39,513 nt of DNA from Ruminococcus sp. (GTDB lineage: Bacteria; Bacillota; Clostridia; Oscillospirales; Ruminococcaceae), in assembly GCA_017519145.1 (NCBI GenBank), contig JAFWTA010000002.1:1-39513 (forward strand). Reading direction: 5' to 3'. Positions 14,353 through 20,318 of this stretch are shown here, piece after piece; within the stretch, counting starts at the first letter, position 1, and the number at the start of each line of letters is the position of its first letter. Below the pieces are notes generated by a model, which did not search any database, was not told the DNA's origin, and was given only the letters and a program-made list of their open reading frames with translations. A program made the translations under genes and the position numbers.

Positions 14353-15051
14353 ATGGATAATAATTACAACAACGGACAGCAGGAGGAAAATCAGAACCTG
14401 ACCGATCCGCAGGAGGAGATAACGGGATATATTGACGGCCCCGATCCGAATGCTCCTCAGGGCGGCTATCCCAATAACAGTGCTCCTTACGGACAGCAGC
14501 AGGGCGGTTATCCCGGCGGCGGTGCTCCCTACGGACAGCAGCAGGGCGGCTATCCCAACAGCGGTGCTCCCTATGGACAGCAGCAGGGCGGTTACCCCAA
14601 CGGCGGTGCTCCCTATGGACAGCAGGGTTATCAGAACAGACCTGCCCCCAATTACTACGGACCTCAGAATCCATATCAGCAGGGCTATCAGAATGGTCCC
14701 AATCCCAATTACTATGGCCCTCAGAATCCGTATCAGAATATTCAGAACCCCTATCAGGCACCTCCGGAGGGCAGCGTGGGAATGGCTGCGGCTTCGATGG
14801 TGCTGGGTATCATAGGACTGCTTATTTCGTGCTGCCTGTATCCTATCACTGTAATACTGGCTATTATCGGTCTTATTCTGGGTGCAGTCGCTATCAAGAA
14901 AGGCCCCGCAGGCAGGGGAATGGCTGTTGCAGGTGTCGTTCTTTCACTGATCTCACTGGCTTTCGCAGTACTGCTCATTATCCTTATGGCTATGGCAGGC
15001 ACCTCATCTGTATGGGATGCTATTGAGTCGGTAAGCCTTATAATACACTAA
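14353..15051 (+). CDS. DUF4190-type membrane protein with repeat-rich N-terminus
   Basis: This 232-residue protein starts with the same MDNNYNN as its paralogue at 13433. Its hydrophilic half (about 1-138) is built from repeats: four 14-residue units of the type GGYPNxGAPYGQQQ (42-nt units from 14461, 14503, 14545 and 14587) and then two 19-residue units of the type QGYQNxPxPNYYGPQNPYQ (57-nt units from about 14626). The C-terminal part has the DUF4190 membrane pattern (SMVLGIIGLLIS ... AGRGMAVAGVVLSL). Low-complexity Gly/Tyr/Gln/Pro segments of this kind are flexible and prone to phase separation or surface display; which side of the membrane it lies on is not clear. It has its own promoter and terminator. 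Confidence 0.85.
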   Translation: MDNNYNNGQQEENQNLTDPQEEITGYIDGPDPNAPQGGYPNNSAPYGQQQGGYPGGGAPYGQQQGGYPNSGAPYGQQQGGYPNGGAPYGQQGYQNRPAPNYYGPQNPYQQGYQNGPNPNYYGPQNPYQNIQNPYQAPPEGSVGMAAASMVLGIIGLLISCCLYPITVILAIIGLILGAVAIKKGPAGRGMAVAGVVLSLISLAFAVLLIILMAMAGTSSVWDAIESVSLIIH

Positions 15052-15067
15052 GACAATAATTCATCCT

Positions 15068-15103
15068 CCCCGAGTGTTCAATGAGCGCTCGGGGCAGTTT
15101 TTT
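15068..15103 (+). terminator. terminator of the second DUF4190-type gene
   Basis: CCCCGAGTG (15068-15076) pairs with CGCTCGGGG (15086-15094), with one G-T pair and a 9-nt loop, followed by a T7 run (15097-15103). The T-run also forms the start of the 95-bp repeat region. Confidence 0.88.
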
Positions 15104-15332
15104 TCTGCGGACGTTGATTTATTTGAATTTATACGTTATAAGCGGCGAGCCGCCGTCCCCCTGTTTCGCAGCAATGCTTTGCGTAAAAGCACTTTTTCTG
15201 CGCGCATCTTGCTTTATATCAGATTATATGATATAAGCGGCGAGCCGCCGCCCCCCTGTTTCGCGGCAATGCTTTACATAAAAGCACTTTTTCTCCGCGG
15301 ACGTTGATTTATTTAAATTTATATGATATAAT
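15098..15332. repeat. 95-bp tandem repeat, about 2.4 copies
   Basis: The word AGCGGCGAGCCGCCG recurs at 15141 and 15236, and the surrounding sequence repeats with a 95-bp period. The part before the first copy (15107-15140) matches 15297-15330, two periods later. Each unit holds a GC-rich hairpin (CGGCG-AGC-CGCCG), a CCCCCTGTTTCGC block and a word ending in AAAAGCAC, then T5. The last partial copy provides the promoter of the flippase gene. A short open frame across it (15074-15307) simply encodes the repeat. Confidence 0.85.
15304..15332 (+). promoter_or_regulatory. promoter of the flippase gene
   Basis: TTGATT (15304-15309), a 17-bp spacer and TATAAT (15327-15332) lie at the end of the 95-bp repeat region, about 45 nt before the start codon. 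The matching place in the first repeat copy reads TTGATT, 17 bp, TATAAG (15114-15142), a weaker version of the same promoter. Confidence 0.8.
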
Positions 15333-15377
15333 AGTTTGTGTATAATACTATCATGTAAACTGTTCGGAGTGTGGAAA

Positions 15378-16808
15378 ATGAATAAATACAAAAAGCTTGC
15401 TCTTAATACAGTCGTCTTTGCAATAGGAGTGTTCGGCTCAAAGATACTGGTCATCCTGCTGACAAGACTGTATGCACATAATATCGACGATGTAAACAGC
15501 GGCGTAAAGGACCTCCTTGAGACTACTCTGCTCCTCATACAGCCTGTGTTCACATTTGCGCTTCAGGAGTACCTTATCCGCTTCGGTCTCGATAAGGCCT
15601 ACGACAAGAGAGAGGTATTCACCACCTCAAGCATGATAACTCTGGGAGGAATGGCGCTAATGGCAGTATGCGTCCCCATAATGCGAGGGCTGCCTGCGCT
15701 GAACTTCCTCAAGGGCTATACACTGCTGTTCATAGCCTATACCGCTATGTCGTCACTGCGTATGCTGTGCCAGAACTTTGTCCGCTCAAGGGATATGGTA
15801 AAGCTTTTCTCCCTTGACGGCATACTGACCACTCTGACCTTCTTCCTGTTCAACATCATGTTCATATCAAAGATGCACATGGGCGTCAAGGGCTTCCTCC
15901 TTGCGGTCATCCTCTCGGACAGCTGCTCCGTCGTCTTCCTGTTTGTTGCGGCAAAGCTCCGCGACTTCATGAACAGAGAGTACTTTAACCCCGACCTTGC
16001 AAAGGAAATGATGCGCTTTGCAGGTCCTCTTATCCCCACCATAGTAATGTGGGCGATAACCTCGCTTTCCGACAGGCTTTTCCTCAGAGTGATGCACAGC
16101 GACTACCATGAGCTGGGGGAGGGCGCTGTAGGTCTTTACGGCTATGCCAACAAGATACCCAACCTCATTTCCGTGGTCTCCACCATATTCTTTCAGGCGT
16201 GGAGTATGTCAGCCATAACAGAGAACGACTCCGCAGACAGGAACAAGTTCTATGAGAGGGTGTTCTCAGCCTATGAAGCCATAATGTTCATGGCAGGCGC
16301 AGGACTTCTCCTCATAATCAAGCCCGTTACTTCTTTCCTTGTTCCCTCGGACACGTTTGCGGTGTATGAAAATGTTTACATCTACACTCCCATACTTGTT
16401 GTGGCAGTAATATTCATGTGCTTCAACCAGTTCCTCGGCAGCATCTACACCGCCACCAAGCACCCGAAAAACGCCTGCTGGACAGCTCTTGTTGCCTGCG
16501 GCATAAATATTCCCATGAACTACTTCCTGATTCCGCTCTGGGGCATACAGGGCGCTGCTGTGGCAACTCTCCTCAGCTATCTCATCTGCTTCTGGGCGAG
16601 AATAATCGACGCGAGGTACTATGTACCCTTCAGGTTCAATGCCATAAAGAACCTCATCAATACGGGAGTGCTGATGGTAATGGCGGTGCTTATCATAGGA
16701 GCACCCAAGCTTTATCTGCTGTGGGTATTCCTGCTGTTCGCGTATATCATGTTCACAAACTATCAGGCAATAATCGACACAGCCAAGAAGCTTCTCAGGA
16801 GAAGCTGA
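15378..16808 (+). CDS. polysaccharide flippase (Wzx/MATE-like)
   Basis: This 476-residue protein has about 12-14 membrane segments along its whole length and begins like O-antigen/teichoic-acid type flippases (NTVVFAIGVFGSKILVILLTRLY). It belongs to the MOP superfamily of oligosaccharidyl-lipid flippases. Its likely role is moving lipid-linked glycans across the cytoplasmic membrane for a capsule or wall polymer. No glycosyltransferase genes are adjacent, so the glycan cannot be named. The ATG at 15378 has GGAG (15366-15369) 8 nt upstream; an in-frame ATG at 15336 has no such site and lies too near the promoter. It is followed 54 nt later by deoD and may be co-transcribed with it. Confidence 0.88.
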   Translation: MNKYKKLALNTVVFAIGVFGSKILVILLTRLYAHNIDDVNSGVKDLLETTLLLIQPVFTFALQEYLIRFGLDKAYDKREVFTTSSMITLGGMALMAVCVPIMRGLPALNFLKGYTLLFIAYTAMSSLRMLCQNFVRSRDMVKLFSLDGILTTLTFFLFNIMFISKMHMGVKGFLLAVILSDSCSVVFLFVAAKLRDFMNREYFNPDLAKEMMRFAGPLIPTIVMWAITSLSDRLFLRVMHSDYHELGEGAVGLYGYANKIPNLISVVSTIFFQAWSMSAITENDSADRNKFYERVFSAYEAIMFMAGAGLLLIIKPVTSFLVPSDTFAVYENVYIYTPILVVAVIFMCFNQFLGSIYTATKHPKNACWTALVACGINIPMNYFLIPLWGIQGAAVATLLSYLICFWARIIDARYYVPFRFNAIKNLINTGVLMVMAVLIIGAPKLYLLWVFLLFAYIMFTNYQAIIDTAKKLLRRS

Positions 16809-16862
16809 AAACGGTCATGACGGGACACCGTCCCTTATAAACAACAAAGGAGGAATCATATC

Positions 16863-17573
16863 ATGCCGACACCACATAACAATGCAAAGAAAGGCGACAT
16901 CGCCAAAACAGTTCTCATGCCCGGAGACCCCCTGAGAGCAAAGTTCATCGCCGAAAATTACCTTGAGGACCCCGTCTGCTACAACGAGGTAAGAGGTATG
17001 CTGGGCTACACGGGCAAGTACAGGGGAGTTCCCGTATCCGTGCAGGGAAGCGGCATGGGTATGCCTTCCATAGGTATATACTCGTGGGAGCTTTTCAACG
17101 AGTACGGCGTTGAGAACATCATCAGAGTAGGCACCGCCGGAGCCATCGCGGACAATGTTCAGCTCCGCGACGTCGTTATCGGAATGAGCGCCAGCACCAA
17201 CTCTGCCTACGCTTCACAGTACAGACTTCCCGGCACATATGCTCCCACAGCCTCATGGAGCCTTATCTCCGCAGCGGTAAAGGCTGCACAGGAGAAGGGC
17301 GGAAGCTTCCATGTGGGCAATATCTTCTCCAGCGACACCTTCTACGATGACGCCGACAGCCTTGCACAGTGGCAGAAAATGGGCGTGCTGGCTATCGAGA
17401 TGGAGGCGGCTGCACTCTACATGAATGCCGCAAGGGCAGGGAAGAACGCTCTCTGCATACTGACTGTTTCGGACTGCCCGCTGAAAGGACTTTCCACAAC
17501 TGCCGAGGAGAGACAGACCACCTTCCGCGACATGATGGAAATAGCTCTGGAGACCGCATATTCCGTAAAATGA
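16863..17573 (+). CDS. deoD: purine nucleoside phosphorylase DeoD-type
   Basis: This 236-residue cytoplasmic enzyme matches the hexameric DeoD family in length and motifs. It splits purine (deoxy)nucleosides with phosphate into a base and (deoxy)ribose 1-phosphate for purine salvage. Visible active-site residues include H5, G21, R25, R44 and R88 for phosphate and ribose binding, E179-M180-E181 for ribose, and S203-D204, with the Asp as the proton donor to the base. AAAGGAGG (16846-16853) precedes the ATG by 9 nt. It follows the flippase gene, with a small GGGAC-ACC-GTCCC hairpin between them that lacks a T-run. No other nucleoside salvage genes are nearby. Confidence 0.96.
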   Translation: MPTPHNNAKKGDIAKTVLMPGDPLRAKFIAENYLEDPVCYNEVRGMLGYTGKYRGVPVSVQGSGMGMPSIGIYSWELFNEYGVENIIRVGTAGAIADNVQLRDVVIGMSASTNSAYASQYRLPGTYAPTASWSLISAAVKAAQEKGGSFHVGNIFSSDTFYDDADSLAQWQKMGVLAIEMEAAALYMNAARAGKNALCILTVSDCPLKGLSTTAEERQTTFRDMMEIALETAYSVK

Positions 17574-17587
17574 AAATTTCAGAGTAA

Positions 17588-17633
17588 TTTAAGGTAACTT
17601 TAAGATTATTTTAAGGTTGGATTGGTATATTAT
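17588..17633 (+). promoter_or_regulatory. promoter with three 11-bp-spaced TTTAAG repeats
   Basis: TTTAAG occurs at 17588, 17599 and 17610, exactly 11 bp apart (one helical turn), followed about 12 bp later by a -10 TATTAT (17628-17633). Direct repeats at this spacing beside the -10 are typical of OmpR/PhoB-family response regulator sites replacing the -35. No protein gene follows; a terminator comes about 60 nt downstream. Confidence 0.6.
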
Positions 17634-17639
17634 TAGTGG

Positions 17640-17716
17640 ATTAAGTAATCCCCCAATTCCCCTTCTATATTTATTCATTTTATTTGTATAGCTATGCAGT
17701 GATGCATAGCTTTTTA
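17640..17716 (+). ncRNA. candidate small RNA, about 75 nt
   Basis: The expected transcript from the promoter at 17588-17633 starts near 17640 and ends at a perfect intrinsic terminator: AGCTATGCA (17690-17698), loop GTGA, TGCATAGCT (17703-17711), then T5. The 50-nt 5' part has no credible reading frame. It contains two unstructured C-runs (CCCCC near 17650 and CCCC near 17660), like the C-rich seeds by which some Gram-positive small RNAs bind ribosome binding sites. Function and expression are inferred only. Confidence 0.5.
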
Positions 17717-17739
17717 CTTTATACGGATATATGGGCATA

Positions 17740-17781
17740 AAAAGGCGCAGCAGCTCCCGAACGGAAACTGCTGCGCCTTTT
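17740..17781. terminator. bidirectional terminator
   Basis: AAAAGGCGCAGCAG (17740-17753) and CTGCTGCGCCTTTT (17768-17781) form a perfect 14-bp stem with a 14-nt loop and T-runs on both strands. It terminates the minus-strand ABC operon and backs up the terminator at 17690-17716. Confidence 0.92.
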
Positions 17782-17802
17782 CATGGGGAAAGGGAAGAGG
17801 AA

Positions 17803-19143
17803 TCAATCCTCGATGGTTTTGCCTTTTTTCTTAAATCTGGACTTCTGTCCGAGGTTCAGCGACATGGTGAGTATCTTGTCTGACTTGAAAAGCTTCAGTG
17901 CGAAGAACATCACCACTGCGAATACTATTATCTGATACACCAGACCTATCCATAACTCGGTGGTATTGCCGAACATGAGATTGGGAATGGCGGTGAAAGT
18001 ATGAGTAAAGGGGATAGCGTAAACTATGAACTTAGGTACCGTGGGGAGCGAGTTCACATCTGTGAACATGGTCACGAACCATGGTATCATTACCATCATC
18101 ATTATTGGAAGGAGCATTGTCTGCGCCGACTTTGAATCGTTTACCAGTGCGCCAAGTATAATGGAGATCGCAAGGCAGATCATAATGGTGATGAAGAGCT
18201 GAACTCCCACAATGAGATAATCCGTAACGCCGAGATTAAGTCCCAGCTGCTTCATGGCATCTCCTGCAGAGAGGACTTTGCCGACCTTATCGGAAACACC
18301 GAGGTCGCTTGTTAAAGCTCCTGTCATGCCCTTTGAGTAAGCCGAGAAGCCGAACATCATAACGCCTGCATTGATGAGAGCTACGATAGCTGCTGCAAGC
18401 ATCTTTGCTGTTATTACGGAGCCTCTTGAAACAGGTGCCGAGAGCAGTGTCTCAAGGGTCTTGTCTATCTTCTCATTTGATATTGATGCTATCAGTGACT
18501 GGGATGTCATGAGAATGAGCACCATTATTATAATGGGGAGTATCATGTTTGTTGTGGTGATCTTGCTGAGAATGATACCGCTTGATATCTTTGCGGACTT
18601 ATCGGCGACTACCGTGTGGCTGACTACCGTAAGCTCCGACTCGATATGTTTGAGGTCCTCCTCAGAGACACCCTTCTGCTTCGATATCTCAATGGAAACA
18701 TACTTGTTTATGAGAGCCTCGGTGTTATCGGTCCCGCCTGTGAGACCGCTGAATGTAGAAGCGGACTTCAGCTTTGATACCGAGATTATCTCCGGCTTTT
18801 CACCGTTTGCCAGCTGGTCTGCAAAGCCCTTTGGAAGAACAACGTAGCTCTTGAAGCTGTTATCCTTGAAGCCTGAGGCGTAATCCTCGCCGTTTACGGT
18901 GACCTTGTTTACCTTGGCACCGCTGCTCTCCATGTCCTTTATCAGTTCATGGGTGACGTCGCTGTCGTCCATATCGCAGATATAGACGTTGGTGCTCTTT
19001 GCGTCCTCAGCAAGCTCGCTGGTGACGGACTGCATAACATTTCCCATTAGCCAGAAAAGGGCGAGGGAAACCACCAGTCCCATTATCATCTGAGCGTTTA
19101 TGAGCTCGGAGAGCTCTTTTTTCAGGAGGTTAATGAATTTCAT
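17803..19143 (-). CDS. ABC-2 type exporter permease (NatB-like)
   Basis: This 446-residue membrane protein has the ABC-2/NatB layout: one membrane segment near the N-terminus (about 18-40), an extracytoplasmic domain of about 165 residues, then five or six segments from about 205 to 425 (for example TNMILPIIIMVLILM). The phrase NEKIDKTLETLLSAPVSRG, between the second and third segments, is the cytoplasmic coupling loop typical of this family. It forms an exporter with the ATPase encoded just upstream, whose gene overlaps its own by 14 nt. Sodium export, as in NatAB, or peptide/drug export are both possible; the substrate cannot be read. Confidence 0.92.
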   Translation of the reverse strand: MKFINLLKKELSELINAQMIMGLVVSLALFWLMGNVMQSVTSELAEDAKSTNVYICDMDDSDVTHELIKDMESSGAKVNKVTVNGEDYASGFKDNSFKSYVVLPKGFADQLANGEKPEIISVSKLKSASTFSGLTGGTDNTEALINKYVSIEISKQKGVSEEDLKHIESELTVVSHTVVADKSAKISSGIILSKITTTNMILPIIIMVLILMTSQSLIASISNEKIDKTLETLLSAPVSRGSVITAKMLAAAIVALINAGVMMFGFSAYSKGMTGALTSDLGVSDKVGKVLSAGDAMKQLGLNLGVTDYLIVGVQLFITIMICLAISIILGALVNDSKSAQTMLLPIMMMVMIPWFVTMFTDVNSLPTVPKFIVYAIPFTHTFTAIPNLMFGNTTELWIGLVYQIIVFAVVMFFALKLFKSDKILTMSLNLGQKSRFKKKGKTIED

Positions 19144-19870
19144 TCTCTTTCACCACCCTTTCAAATACTTCCTCGAGGTTGGGAGCGTTGTAGCGCTCCT
19201 TCAGCTCGTCCGTGCGTCCCGTCACCATAAGGTGACCCTTGGCGATGATGCCTACACGGTCGGAAACGAACTCGATCTCGAGCATATTGTGTGATGAGAG
19301 AAGGAAAGACATTCCCTCTTCTGCGGCGAGCTTCTTGATGGTCTTTCGTATCTCGATGGCATTGAGAACGTCCAGACCGCTGGTGGGCTCGTCAAGTATT
19401 GCAAGCTTAGGCTTTGTCATAACAGCTCTCGCAAGGAGGAGCTTTCTTATCATGCCTCGGCTGTAGCTTCCTATCTTGTCATTGAGACGGTCGCCAAGTC
19501 CGCAGATGTTCTTTGCGCGGTCAACATAGCCGTTCAGTGTATCGATGTCCGATGTGAACAGTCCCGCCATGAATCTGAGGTACTTTATGCCCGTCATCTG
19601 TTTATAGGCGCCTGCCTCGTCGGGGAGGTAAGTAATGGACTCCCTTACTTTTTCGGGCGCTTTCAGGATGCTGTGTCCTGCAACAACTGCATCGCCTGAA
19701 GTAGGCTGGAGCAGTGTGGATATCATTCTGATTGTAGTAGTTTTGCCTGCACCGTTGGGACCGATGAGTGCGAATATCTCACCTTCGCCGATCTCGAATG
19801 AGACCTTGTCGGCGGCGAGGACTTTGGAGTACTGCTTAGACAGCTCTTTTACTTCGAGCACGTTTGCCAA
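19130..19870 (-). CDS. ABC transporter ATPase (NatA-like)
   Basis: This 246-residue cytoplasmic ATPase drives the ABC-2 permease encoded next. It has Walker A GPNGAGKTT (about 37-45), a Q-loop position reading YLPD (D instead of Q, as often varied in NatA-type proteins), signature SYSRG (135-139), Walker B LAILDEP (156-162) and the H-loop SSHNM. The start was set at a TTG at 19870, because AAGGAG lies 8 nt upstream; the frame remains open upstream to an ATG at 19981, but the promoter (-10 at 19931-19936) falls inside that extension. It is the first gene of a two-gene operon. Confidence 0.92.
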   Translation of the reverse strand: MANVLEVKELSKQYSKVLAADKVSFEIGEGEIFALIGPNGAGKTTTIRMISTLLQPTSGDAVVAGHSILKAPEKVRESITYLPDEAGAYKQMTGIKYLRFMAGLFTSDIDTLNGYVDRAKNICGLGDRLNDKIGSYSRGMIRKLLLARAVMTKPKLAILDEPTSGLDVLNAIEIRKTIKKLAAEEGMSFLLSSHNMLEIEFVSDRVGIIAKGHLMVTGRTDELKERYNAPNLEEVFERVVKENEIH

Positions 19871-19930
19871 GTCTATCGCTCCTTTTGTTATTAAGTTTTG
19901 TATCGGGATAATTGCTTTTTCCTCATTTTT

Positions 19931-19959
19931 ATGATAACACAAAAAGCAACAAATGTCAA
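19931..19959 (-). promoter_or_regulatory. promoter of the ABC-2 exporter operon
   Basis: On the minus strand TTGACA (19954-19959), a 17-bp spacer and TATCAT (19931-19936) lie about 60 nt before the TTG start at 19870. Confidence 0.88.
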
Positions 19960-20106
19960 TACAAAACGTAGAATGCAGCACAGATTTTACAGTTTTTTAA
20001 TAATAGTAAATTTCGTACTGTCCGGCAGCAAGATCGGCAGAAAATACTTGGGAAAACTCACAGATATTCGGCAAGGTATTTGTGCAGTTCGATCAGAGAA
20101 TACGTT

Positions 20107-20194
20107 ATTTAGCTAAATTGTGTGATGTAAAATATATTATTTATAATACGGACACATTCCGTTTCTTGACATTGTACTATAAATTTGATATACT
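20107..20194 (+). promoter_or_regulatory. promoter of the large sugar operon with palindromes
   Basis: TTGACA (20166-20171), a 17-bp spacer and TATACT (20189-20194) form the promoter. Upstream are a perfect 12-nt palindrome, ATTTAGCTAAAT (20107-20118), and an inverted repeat, ACGGA-CACAT-TCCGT (20148-20162), that ends 3 bp before the -35. Both are candidate regulator sites. The 450-base gap between the divergent operons holds no gene. Confidence 0.8.
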
Positions 20195-20213
20195 GACTAT
20201 TAGATGGAAAATT

Positions 20214-20284
20214 GCAGTTTGGCAGAACTGCGGTCAGGCTGACTGTGCGCATGATCCCCGACCGAGGGAGCTTGCGCTTTTTTT
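20214..20284 (+). promoter_or_regulatory. possible attenuator in the leader of the large sugar operon
   Basis: Downstream of the promoter lie a hairpin GCAGTT-6 nt-AACTGC (20214-20231), a smaller GTCA-GGC-TGAC (20233-20243), and a terminator-like stem: GCGCA (20247-20251) with TGCGC (20273-20277), an inner CCC/GGG, and a T7 run (20278-20284). The start codon comes only 35 nt later, so the structure would stop transcription before the operon unless relieved. Confidence 0.6.
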
Positions 20285-20318
20285 GTTTATTCGTCCGATA
20301 AAAGGGGGTGGAGCGGAA

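Noticed and set aside
15074-15307. 77-residue open frame upstream of the flippase gene
   Set aside because: It is a translation of the 95-bp tandem repeat and starts within the terminator of the preceding gene.
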